Source: Anaerolineaceae bacterium
Lineage (GTDB): Bacteria > Chloroflexota > Anaerolineae > Anaerolineales > Anaerolineaceae
Reading direction: 5' to 3'
Assembly (NCBI GenBank): GCA_002702705.1
Contig: PABH01000036.1
Coordinates: 155,976 to 219,975 of the forward strand
DNA length: 64,000 bases
Shown: positions 37,718-45,757 of the stretch, piece after piece
Numbering within the stretch: position 1 is the first letter of the stretch
Layout of the letters: each line of letters starts with the position of its first letter
The notes under the pieces: generated by a model
Database searches by the model: none
What the model was told of the DNA's origin: nothing
Seen by the model: only the letters and a program-made list of their open reading frames with translations
Position numbers and translations under genes: made by a program

Positions 37718-38428
37718 ATGGCGGAAAAAATTCTGGTTGTTGAAGACGAACTGTCGTTGCAAGAAACACTTACCTATAATTTAAAAAAACAAGGATATGA
37801 GGTTGAGGCCGTTGGCGATGGCCCCTCAGCTTTAGAAGCGGCTCGACGAATTAAACCAAATTTAATCTTGTTAGACATCATGCTACCGGGGATGGATGGT
37901 TTTGAGGTTTGCCGAATTTTAAGGAATGAAATGAGCACCCCGGTATTGATGTTAACAGCGCGAGATGATGAGATCGATCGGGTTGTTGGCCTCGAAGTAG
38001 GAGCAGACGACTATTTAACCAAACCATTCAGTATGCGGGAATTAATTGCTCGCGTTAAAGCGATGTTACGCAGGGTGCGAATCATTCGGGAAGAGGTGAG
38101 TGCATCACAAGGTGAATCGGCAGACCGCCTTTTGTATCAATATGATGATTTGTTAATTGATGTAGGTCGAAGAGAAGTTAAATTAAATGATCATTTAATA
38201 AACCTTAAACCCAAAGAGTATGAATTGTTATTTTATCTGGCTAAACATAAGGGTCAGGTTTTATCTCGCGATCAAATTTTGGAAAGTGTTTGGGGATGGG
38301 ATTATGTGGGAGACAGCCGTACGGTTGATGTACACATTCGGTGGCTTCGTGAAAAAATTGAAAAAGAACCCGCAACACCGGAACGATTAATCACCGTGCG
38401 AGGTGCTGGTTATCGTTTTGAAGGATAA
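37718..38428 (+). CDS. OmpR/PhoB-family response regulator
   Basis: A 236-residue regulator: receiver domain with the phospho-acceptor Asp in [16 protein letters not shown], the Thr/Lys pair in [10 protein letters not shown] and [15 protein letters not shown], and a C-terminal winged helix ([47 protein letters not shown]). It binds DNA when phosphorylated by the kinase encoded next. It most resembles PhoB/PhoP regulators of phosphate or envelope stress, but the signal is not known. The gene begins 5 bp after a glycosyltransferase gene, and its GGAGG lies inside the end of that gene. Confidence 0.94.
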   Translation: MAEKILVVEDELSLQETLTYNLKKQGYEVEAVGDGPSALEAARRIKPNLILLDIMLPGMDGFEVCRILRNEMSTPVLMLTARDDEIDRVVGLEVGADDYLTKPFSMRELIARVKAMLRRVRIIREEVSASQGESADRLLYQYDDLLIDVGRREVKLNDHLINLKPKEYELLFYLAKHKGQVLSRDQILESVWGWDYVGDSRTVDVHIRWLREKIEKEPATPERLITVRGAGYRFEG

Positions 38429-38431
38429 ATA

Positions 38432-40180
38432 ATGCGTAATTCTTTGTTTAATCGTATTGCATTTCCATATGTTGCGCTGATCATCTTATTATTAATTGCT
38501 GGTAGTGTCTATTTTTCTTCTTTTGTCAGAAATGCATATTTAGAATCCTGGCGTGCAAATTTAGAATCGGACGCCAAAGTTATTTCCGAGCAAATTGATG
38601 ATTATTTGTTTGATGATTTAGACCTTTTACAAGAGTCTATCCAAAATAGCGCAGAGATTATGGGAGTTCGGGTTACGATTATCGCATCGGATGGAACCGT
38701 TGTGGGTGATACTGCCAAATTACCCACCCAATTAGAAAACCATCGAAACCGTCCCGAAGTACTTACCGCCCTGACGGGGAGTATTGGTTATGATGTAAGA
38801 AATAGTGATTCCTTAGGGATGAATATGGTATATGTAGGTGTGCCTATATATCAGCATGGGCAGGTGATAGGTATATCTAGAACTTCGGTTTCTTTATCTA
38901 TACTCGATGAAAGTATTACTTCCTTACAAAGGACAATTATTGGAACCAGTGCAATTGTTGCTGTTTTAGTGATCATTTTAGCGCTCATGATTACTCGATA
39001 TACAATGGAACCATTAAATAAATTGACGGACATGGTGACTCATATTGAGATTGGTGATGAACTTCCGAATGTCATGTATAAACGAAATGATGAGGTGGGA
39101 AAATTAAGTTATGCGTTTATGCAAATGACAAAACGACTGCGTCAACAAATTAATGATTTTAAAGTTGAACAAAGTACCCTAAACGCCGTGTTAACTCATA
39201 TGACAGACGCTGTGATCATTGTTGATGGTGAAGGGTTGGTTCAATTAAGCAATGCATCGGCGGAACGGATGTTTAATGTGAGCCAGGATGATGCTGTAGG
39301 TCGGTCTATGGTGGAAGTATTACGTCACCATCAACTGGTTGATTTATGGCGAAATTGTATCCGCACAAAAGAACAAAAAACAACAACTTTAGAAATTATG
39401 CCAAATAAAATGTTTGTTCAGGGGATTGCTACCCCAATGGGTGAAGTTTTTCCAGGTGGTGTTTTAATTGTTTTGCAGGATCTTACCCGTCTTCGAAAAT
39501 TGGAAAAAGTGCGGAGTGATTTCGTAAGTAACGTTTCTCATGAGTTAAGAACCCCTTTGGCTTCAATTAAAGCATTAACCGAGACCCTTCAAGAAGGCGC
39601 TTTAGAAGACCCTCCCGCAGCACGACGATTTTTGTCTCGCATGGAAGTGGAGATTGATAATTTAACCCAAATGGTTCAAGAATTGTTGGAATTGTCAAAA
39701 ATTGAATCTGGCAGGGTTCCATTGAGAAGAAAATTCGTACAAGTGGTGGATTTAATCGAAAAGGCTGTGGAAAGAATGCAAGTGCAGGCAGAAAGATCAG
39801 GTTTACAGTTAATCATGGATTATCCATCAGATTTACCAACCGTATTAGCTGACCCGGATCGGGTTGGGCAAGTGTTTGTAAATTTGATTCATAATGCGAT
39901 AAAGTTTACACCGCCTGGTGGGGTAATTCATGTTAAAGCAATGCAGGATCGAAATAAAGTTGTTTTTTCTGTTTCTGATAGTGGAGTAGGAATCGAGCCA
40001 GATGCTCTTTTAAGGATCTTTGAACGGTTTTATAAGACAGATCGAGCCCGTTCCAGTGGGGGCACCGGCTTAGGGTTATCTATCACCAAACATATTATTG
40101 AGGGGCATGGTGGTAAAGTATGGGTTGAGAGTGAAATTGGAAAAGGAAGTACTTTTTTCTTTACAATTCCAACGACTTAA
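38432..40180 (+). CDS. PhoR-like sensor histidine kinase
   Basis: A 582-residue membrane kinase. Residues 1-30 and about 165-190 are membrane helices bounding an extracytoplasmic sensor domain, followed by HAMP (LNKLTDMVTHIEIGDEL), a PAS domain (MTDAVIIVDGEGLVQLSNAS), HisKA with VSNVSHELRTPLASIKAL, and an ATPase domain with N box NLIHNAIKFTPPGG, G1 VSDSGVGIEPD and G2 GGTGLGLSITKHI. All catalytic boxes are present. It starts 3 bp after the response regulator. The architecture is that of PhoR/ResE/WalK-type kinases, which sense phosphate, redox or cell-wall state; the ligand cannot be read. Confidence 0.94.
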   Translation: MRNSLFNRIAFPYVALIILLLIAGSVYFSSFVRNAYLESWRANLESDAKVISEQIDDYLFDDLDLLQESIQNSAEIMGVRVTIIASDGTVVGDTAKLPTQLENHRNRPEVLTALTGSIGYDVRNSDSLGMNMVYVGVPIYQHGQVIGISRTSVSLSILDESITSLQRTIIGTSAIVAVLVIILALMITRYTMEPLNKLTDMVTHIEIGDELPNVMYKRNDEVGKLSYAFMQMTKRLRQQINDFKVEQSTLNAVLTHMTDAVIIVDGEGLVQLSNASAERMFNVSQDDAVGRSMVEVLRHHQLVDLWRNCIRTKEQKTTTLEIMPNKMFVQGIATPMGEVFPGGVLIVLQDLTRLRKLEKVRSDFVSNVSHELRTPLASIKALTETLQEGALEDPPAARRFLSRMEVEIDNLTQMVQELLELSKIESGRVPLRRKFVQVVDLIEKAVERMQVQAERSGLQLIMDYPSDLPTVLADPDRVGQVFVNLIHNAIKFTPPGGVIHVKAMQDRNKVVFSVSDSGVGIEPDALLRIFERFYKTDRARSSGGTGLGLSITKHIIEGHGGKVWVESEIGKGSTFFFTIPTT

Positions 40181-40322
40181 TATAAATTTATTTCAATCGT
40201 GATTTGTGTAACAATTTATTAAGACTTAAATCTGTAGTCTGAATACCCATAATCCTTTAAACTTTTAATATTAAGATAAAAACTAGCTGAATTGTTAATT
40301 ATCAATTGAGGAGCACCATCAC

Positions 40323-41705
40323 ATGAATGATCTTGTCGTAAATTTAGCGCGCTGGCAATTCGCAGCAACAACCATTTATCATTTCTTTTTTGTCCCTTTA
40401 ACTCTTGGATTATCTGTTTTAGTTGCCATTATGGAAACGTTATATGTGACTTCCGGCAATGAAGTGTATAAGAAAATGACAAAATTTTGGGGAAAACTAT
40501 TTGTTATTAATTTTGCAATGGGTGTAGTTACTGGTATTGTTCAAGAATTTCAATTTGGGATGAACTGGTCTGAATATTCTCGTTTTGTGGGAGACATTTT
40601 TGGTGCCCCCCTAGCAATTGAAGCGTTGTTAGCCTTTTTCCTCGAGTCAATATTTTTAGGTGTATGGTTATTTGGATGGGATAAGCTTCCTAAGAAAATC
40701 CACGCTTTATCCATTTGGCTTGTCGCACTTGGTTCAAATATCTCTGCATTTTGGATATTAGTAGCGAATTCTTTTATGCAGTCTCCAACGGGATTTGCTG
40801 AAGCAAACGGCCGATTGGTCATGACAAATTTTTGGGATTTATTAGGTAATCCCAATGTTTGGGTTCAATTTCCACATACAGTATTAAGTGGCTTTACCAC
40901 GGGCGCTTTTTTTGTGATAGGGATTAGTGCTTATCATTTATTAAAGAAAAACGAATCAGATTTTTTTGGTAGGTCCTTTCGAATCGCATCATTATTTGGT
41001 GCATTATCCATTTTGTTAGTCATTTTGGTCGGTCACAGCCAGGGGCAGCACATGGTGAAAACACAGCCAATGAAGATGGCCGCAGCAGAAGCTCTTTGGG
41101 ACAGCGAGGATCCTGCATCTTTTTCAATAATAAGTATTGTGGATCAAAAACAACAGAAGGATTTGTTTTCTATAAGAATTCCGGGGGTACTGAGTCTTCT
41201 TTCTTATAATCGTTTTTCCGGTGAGGTGAAGGGAATTAATCAAATACAAGCAGAATATGAAGACTTATATGGCCCAGGTAATTATGTTCCGCCCATCACA
41301 ATTTCTTATTGGGCTTTTCGGGTGATGGTGGGTGTGGGCTTCCTGATGTTTTTTATCGCTGCTTTTGCTTTATATCATGTTATGCGACAGATGGATTTGA
41401 GCAAAATGAAATTTTTAAAATTTATGCCTTTTGCCATTCTTTTACCATATTTGGCTAATTCATCGGGTTGGATTCTTACGGAAGTGGGCAGACAACCCTG
41501 GGTGGTTTATGGATATTTGCGGACAGCTGACGCTTATTCGCCTAATGTTACATCGGGGATGGTTTTAACTTCTCTGATCGGTTTTGTTTTGGTTTATGCC
41601 ATTTTAATGGGTGCAGATATTTACTTACTTAGGAAATATGCAAAAGCAGGTCCAAAATTGGTGGAGTCAAACGAAAATCACGATGATGATTCTTATTGGA
41701 ATTAA
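40323..41705 (+). CDS. cydA: Cytochrome bd ubiquinol/menaquinol oxidase subunit I
   Basis: A 460-residue subunit with nine or so membrane helices. Haem ligands and signatures are visible: the His in TTIYHFFFVPLTLGLS (residue 21), FQFGMNWSEYSRFVGDIFG and EALLAFFLESIFLGVWLFGW (acidic haem d/b595 residues), FPHTVLSGFTTGAFF, the QPMKMAAAEALW segment and GRQPWVVYGYL. The Q-loop between helices 6 and 7 is short, placing it among the CydA proteins without the long insertion. It reduces oxygen with quinol at high affinity in the cytoplasmic membrane. A GAGGAG binding site lies about 11 bases before the start. Expression near the two-component system may be coincidental. Confidence 0.95.
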   Translation: MNDLVVNLARWQFAATTIYHFFFVPLTLGLSVLVAIMETLYVTSGNEVYKKMTKFWGKLFVINFAMGVVTGIVQEFQFGMNWSEYSRFVGDIFGAPLAIEALLAFFLESIFLGVWLFGWDKLPKKIHALSIWLVALGSNISAFWILVANSFMQSPTGFAEANGRLVMTNFWDLLGNPNVWVQFPHTVLSGFTTGAFFVIGISAYHLLKKNESDFFGRSFRIASLFGALSILLVILVGHSQGQHMVKTQPMKMAAAEALWDSEDPASFSIISIVDQKQQKDLFSIRIPGVLSLLSYNRFSGEVKGINQIQAEYEDLYGPGNYVPPITISYWAFRVMVGVGFLMFFIAAFALYHVMRQMDLSKMKFLKFMPFAILLPYLANSSGWILTEVGRQPWVVYGYLRTADAYSPNVTSGMVLTSLIGFVLVYAILMGADIYLLRKYAKAGPKLVESNENHDDDSYWN

Positions 41706-41717
41706 ACGAGGTAAATT

Positions 41718-42734
41718 ATGGCATTAAATACAATTTGGTTTATTCTAATTGCGGTTTTGTTTATAGGGTATTTTATTTTAGAAGGATTTGATCTTGGCGT
41801 TGGAATTTTGTTACCATTCATCGCAAAAACAGATACAGAACGTCGAATGGTCATTAATACCATCGGTCCTCATTGGGATGGCAATGAAGTATGGTTAATC
41901 ACAGCTGGTGGTGCGATGTTTGCCGCATTTCCTGATTGGTATGCAACTTTATTCAGTGGGTTTTATATCGCTTTATTTTTAATGTTAATTGCATTAATTA
42001 TCCGAGGGGTTGCATTTGAATTTCGTAGTAAGGATGATAATCCGGTTTGGCGTTCATTTTGGGATTGGGCGATATTTTTTGGCAGTTTAATACCCGCTAT
42101 TTTGTGGGGAGTGGCTTTTGCCAATTTCATTAGAGGTGTTCCGATTAATGCGGATTTTCGATTTGTTGGAAACTTTTGGGATTTAATCAGCATTTATTCA
42201 GTTTTAGGTGGGTTAGTAACATTAAGCGGTTTTATTGTGCAAGGTGCGATTTTCCTTTCCTTAAAATTGGATAATAAATTTTCAGAAAAAACACGAGTAT
42301 TAGGTTTGAAACTATGGATGCCCAATGTAGTGATTATGTTGGCTTTTGTTGTTCAAACTTATTTCTTTACAGATATCCTGCAGGTTTTGGGTGTGAATCC
42401 AGGGGTTATCCCGGTTGGAGCGATATTAACCTTACTTTCAGTAGGTTGGTTTATACAACAAAAAAGATTAGGATGGGCTTTTATCATTAATTCTTTGGCT
42501 ATTTTATTTTCTGCCAGTACTATCTTCAGGATTTTGTATCCCAGGGTTTTGGTTTCAAGCCTTGATCCGGCTAATAGCTTAACCATATTTAATGCTTCAT
42601 CTGGACCATATACACTAAAAGTAATGACAATTATCGCGATTATTTTTGTTCCAATCGTGTTAGCTTATCAAGGGTGGTCCTATTGGGTTTTTCGAAATAG
42701 AATTACCAGTCATCCAAAAGACTTGCATTATTAA
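41718..42734 (+). CDS. cydB: Cytochrome bd oxidase subunit II
   Basis: A 338-residue, eight- to nine-helix subunit with the conserved start TIWFILIAVLFIGYFILEGF, FDLGVGILLPFIAKTDTERR, NTIGPHWDGNEVWLITAGGA and MFAAFPDWYATLFSGFYIAL. It packs against CydA and has the usual length. It starts 12 bp after cydA with AGGT upstream, so the two subunits are co-made. The bd assembly exporter cydDC lies about 10 kb upstream on the same strand with unrelated genes between, so it is regulated as a separate unit. Confidence 0.95.
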   Translation: MALNTIWFILIAVLFIGYFILEGFDLGVGILLPFIAKTDTERRMVINTIGPHWDGNEVWLITAGGAMFAAFPDWYATLFSGFYIALFLMLIALIIRGVAFEFRSKDDNPVWRSFWDWAIFFGSLIPAILWGVAFANFIRGVPINADFRFVGNFWDLISIYSVLGGLVTLSGFIVQGAIFLSLKLDNKFSEKTRVLGLKLWMPNVVIMLAFVVQTYFFTDILQVLGVNPGVIPVGAILTLLSVGWFIQQKRLGWAFIINSLAILFSASTIFRILYPRVLVSSLDPANSLTIFNASSGPYTLKVMTIIAIIFVPIVLAYQGWSYWVFRNRITSHPKDLHY

Positions 42735-42800
42735 TTTCTAAATAAGTAGTTTACTTTATAATTATTGAAAATTGAATCATTTAACCAAGTGAAGGAAAAA

Positions 42801-43184
42801 ATGAAAAAAGCAATCGTTACAGATAAAGCACCAAAAGCAATCGGACCATATTCTGCTGGTATTGAAACAGAAAACATGATTTTTACATCCGGACAGTTAG
42901 GAATTGATCCGGAGGCTGGAAAGTTGGTTACTGGTGGAATTGAAGCCGAGACAAAGCAAGCTTTAATAAACTTAAAAGCTGTTTTAGAAGCAGGTGGAAG
43001 TAATTTATCCTTGGTTGTTAAAACAACAGTATTTTTGCGAGACATAAGTGAATTTGCAAAAATGAATTCAATTTATGCAGAATTCTTTAACCAAATTCCC
43101 CCAGCAAGATCGGCGTTTCAGGTTGCTGCTTTACCATTAGGAGCAGCTGTTGAAATTGAGGCTGTTGCCTTAAAAAATAACTAA
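42801..43184 (+). CDS. ridA: RidA-family enamine/imine deaminase
   Basis: A 127-residue protein starting at the ATG at 42801, set by GAAGGA upstream; the frame opens 12 codons earlier without support. It has the RidA signatures KAPKAIGPYSAGIETENM, TSGQLGIDPEAG and the closing PPARSAFQVAALPLGAAVEI with the catalytic Arg. It hydrolyses reactive 2-aminoacrylate and similar enamines from PLP enzymes in the cytosol. Length is typical. It follows cydB by 66 bp and is closed by a hairpin terminator. Confidence 0.94.
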   Translation: MKKAIVTDKAPKAIGPYSAGIETENMIFTSGQLGIDPEAGKLVTGGIEAETKQALINLKAVLEAGGSNLSLVVKTTVFLRDISEFAKMNSIYAEFFNQIPPARSAFQVAALPLGAAVEIEAVALKNN

Positions 43185-43205
43185 TTTATTACTTGCTTGT
43201 TTCCC

Positions 43206-43236
43206 CGGGTTTGCATTTATTCTGTAAACCCGTTTT
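43206..43236 (+). terminator. Terminator after ridA
   Basis: CGGGTTTGCA pairs with TGTAAACCCG (10 bp, one G-U pair) around a 7-base loop TTTATTC, followed by TTTTGTTAATTTT. It lies 21 bases after the ridA stop and ends the cydAB-ridA unit. Confidence 0.82.
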
Positions 43237-43321
43237 GTTAATTTTCGAATACTTTCGTATTCTTAGTACCTATGGTAAAAATGAATTCAAGACCCAAGAC
43301 CCTGAAAAAGAGTTGGTATTA

Positions 43322-44320
43322 ATGAGCTTAGTATCCGTTATTATTCCCTGTTACAACGAAGAAAAACATATAACAAACCTTTTGGGGGCACTTAAAAACC
43401 AGACGTATTCCATTAAGAATATTGAAATTATTATTGCTGATGGTAATTCCACGGATGATACGGTAAAAAAGATTGAACTGTTTAAGAAAAATTCCCCTAA
43501 TATAAAGATAATGATCTTACAGAATGAAAAAAGAATCATTCCTAGCGCTTTAAATTTGGCGATTCAAGCTAGCCAAGGGGATTACATTATTCGAATGGAT
43601 GCACACTCTCTACCAAATTATGATTATATTGAGCGTTGTGTTTCCCATTTGGAAGACGGAAATGCGGAAAATGTTGGTGGTTTATGGTTAATTCAACCTG
43701 CGTCTGATAATTTAATTTCGAAATCAATTGCATATGCGGCATCCCACCCATTAGGTGTAGGTGATGCAAAATATAGATATAGTGAAGAAAAGGCTTATGT
43801 TGAAACTGTGCCTTACGGTGCTTTTAAGAAAGATTTATTTAATAAAATTGGTTTATTTGATGAAAATTTATTAGCTAACGAGGATTATGAATTTAACACA
43901 CGAATTCAAAAAATTGGTGGCAGAATTTTATTTGACCCTAAAATTAAAACAAAATACATTGCGAGAGAAAATTTAAGAACTTTGTGGAAACAGTATTTTA
44001 ATTATGGCTTTTGGAAGTTTAAAATGTTACAGAAATATCCAGAAACCATTCGCTGGCGACAAGCGTCTCCTCCCTTATTTGTAATTAGCATCATAATGGG
44101 TAGTATAATTGCTGTGTTTATCAGAATATTTCGAATAGTATTATTTTTCGAATTGCTTATTTATTTTGGCTTATTAATTTTAAGCTCCATAAAAATTGTA
44201 AAAAAAGAGAAGGACCTGGGATTGTTCATTGGAATACCATTGGCAATACTCACCATGCATTTTGCTTGGGGCTTAGGTTTCTTAAGTAGTTTTTTTGGTT
44301 TGATTATTCAAAAAAAATGA
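43322..44320 (+). CDS. Family 2 glycosyltransferase, ExoA-like
   Basis: A 332-residue GT-A enzyme beginning at the ATG at 43322; the longer frame upstream runs through the ridA terminator. The catalytic domain shows VSVIIPCYNEEKHITNLL, IEIIIADGNSTDDTV, IIRMDAHSLPNYDYIE (DxD-type site) and LANEDYEFNTRIQKIGG, then two or three C-terminal membrane helices (residues about 250-330). It resembles ExoA of succinoglycan synthesis: a membrane-bound transferase that extends a lipid-linked sugar on the cytoplasmic face. It is the first gene of the second polysaccharide module, directly ahead of a priming transferase. Confidence 0.88.
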   Translation: MSLVSVIIPCYNEEKHITNLLGALKNQTYSIKNIEIIIADGNSTDDTVKKIELFKKNSPNIKIMILQNEKRIIPSALNLAIQASQGDYIIRMDAHSLPNYDYIERCVSHLEDGNAENVGGLWLIQPASDNLISKSIAYAASHPLGVGDAKYRYSEEKAYVETVPYGAFKKDLFNKIGLFDENLLANEDYEFNTRIQKIGGRILFDPKIKTKYIARENLRTLWKQYFNYGFWKFKMLQKYPETIRWRQASPPLFVISIIMGSIIAVFIRIFRIVLFFELLIYFGLLILSSIKIVKKEKDLGLFIGIPLAILTMHFAWGLGFLSSFFGLIIQKK

Positions 44321-44327
44321 GAGATAT

Positions 44328-45755
44328 ATGGCTGCAATAAACTTAAAACAAAAATTATTTTTTCGATTAAAGTTAGGTGAACGAAGAATAATCATATTGG
44401 CTGGAGATTTGGTTGCAGCTTTAGGGGCAATATTTATTGCTTTGTTTGTTTGGTCAAGGGCATCTGAAGAGTGGTTAAAATTTTCAGTTCAGTTTCTATT
44501 GGAACGACCACCTAGCTGGTTCTATCTTTTACCGTTTGTGTGGATTACCTTGGTGGTTGTACTAGGGGATATAAGAAAATCAAATAGTTTTGGTGATACG
44601 ATAGCCAGTATTGGCATGGCTGCCATGTTGAGTGCAATCATTTATTTGTTCATCTTCTTTTTAGCGGAACCTAAATCCTTACCTCGGTTGGGTGTTGCTT
44701 TATTTTTCATTTCTTCAGCTATCCTAACATTGATTTGGCGTTTCATTTATATACAAGTTTTTACAGCTCCAGCATTTTTAAGGAGAGTATTGATAGTAGG
44801 CGCAGGCAAAGCTGGAAAAACATTAGTGAAAATTGTTAAAGAGACCTGGCCGATGCCGTTTTATTTGGTGGGTTTGATTGATGATGATGAGGAAAAAATT
44901 GGAATAGAAATTGATGGTTTCCCGGTTTTGGGTGGTAGCGATAAAATTTTAACCATCATCGATGAAAAAGAAATATCAGATGTGATCTTTGCTATTTCCG
45001 GTGAGATGAATCCTCGTATGTTGGAAACGTTATTAGTGGCGGAAGAGCAGGGAATAGAAGTTACTACCATGCCCGTTATGTATGAAGAAATTATGGGGCG
45101 TGTCCCGATATTTCTGCTAAGTCCGGATTGGGTATTGCGATCATTGGTAGATCAATCTCATATTAGCCGATTTTACCGGGCTATTAAAAGATTAATTGAT
45201 ATTTTAGGTGGTATTATCGGTTCATTAATTTTATTGTTAGCAACACCGATTCTCAGTGTGTTGATATATATTGATGATGGTCGACCAATTTTTTATAAAC
45301 AATTGAGGTTGGGTCGTAACGGAAAAATTTATAAAATTTTAAAATTTCGCACAATGAATGATGCAAACCAGGTTGAGGGAGGAGCTACTCCCACACAAGA
45401 GAATGATAATAGGGTAACAAAAATTGGGAAATTTTTGAGAAGAAGCCATCTGGATGAATTACCGCAATTCTTAAATATTCTTAAAGGAGATATGAGTCTG
45501 GTTGGACCGCGAGCTGAGCAGCCGGTTATCGTTCAGGAACTACAGGAAAAGATACCTTTTTATCGTTCGCGTCTATTTGTTAAACCTGGTTTAACTGGTT
45601 GGGCTCAAATCAATTACGGTTATGCCTCTAATGCTGAGGAAAATGCTGTTAAGTTAGAATATGATTTGTACTATATTAAACATAGAAATTTCATGCTGGA
45701 CATATCCATTCTTTTCCAAACAATGGGTTCTGTCATAGGATTAAAGGGAAGATAA
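44328..45755 (+). CDS. Polyprenyl-phosphate glycosylphosphotransferase (priming transferase, copy 2)
   Basis: A 475-residue protein with N-terminal membrane helices, a nucleotide-binding-like middle (VLIVGAGKAGKTLVKIVKE) and a C-terminal sugar transferase domain (YRAIKRLIDILGGIIGSLIL, LRLGRNGKIYKILKFRTM, LKGDMSLVGPRAEQPV, PGLTGWAQINYGYAS). It loads a sugar-1-phosphate on undecaprenyl phosphate. It differs clearly in sequence from copy 1 at 7.1-8.5 kb, so the two likely start two different glycans or use different sugars. It starts 7 bp after the GT2 gene. Confidence 0.92.
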   Translation: MAAINLKQKLFFRLKLGERRIIILAGDLVAALGAIFIALFVWSRASEEWLKFSVQFLLERPPSWFYLLPFVWITLVVVLGDIRKSNSFGDTIASIGMAAMLSAIIYLFIFFLAEPKSLPRLGVALFFISSAILTLIWRFIYIQVFTAPAFLRRVLIVGAGKAGKTLVKIVKETWPMPFYLVGLIDDDEEKIGIEIDGFPVLGGSDKILTIIDEKEISDVIFAISGEMNPRMLETLLVAEEQGIEVTTMPVMYEEIMGRVPIFLLSPDWVLRSLVDQSHISRFYRAIKRLIDILGGIIGSLILLLATPILSVLIYIDDGRPIFYKQLRLGRNGKIYKILKFRTMNDANQVEGGATPTQENDNRVTKIGKFLRRSHLDELPQFLNILKGDMSLVGPRAEQPVIVQELQEKIPFYRSRLFVKPGLTGWAQINYGYASNAEENAVKLEYDLYYIKHRNFMLDISILFQTMGSVIGLKGR

Positions 45756-45757
45756 TT

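Noticed and set aside
40181..40322. Rex-type operator upstream of cydA
   Set aside because: A TTTGTG-TAACAA segment is present but it does not match both half-sites of the TTGTGAAN4TTCACAA consensus.
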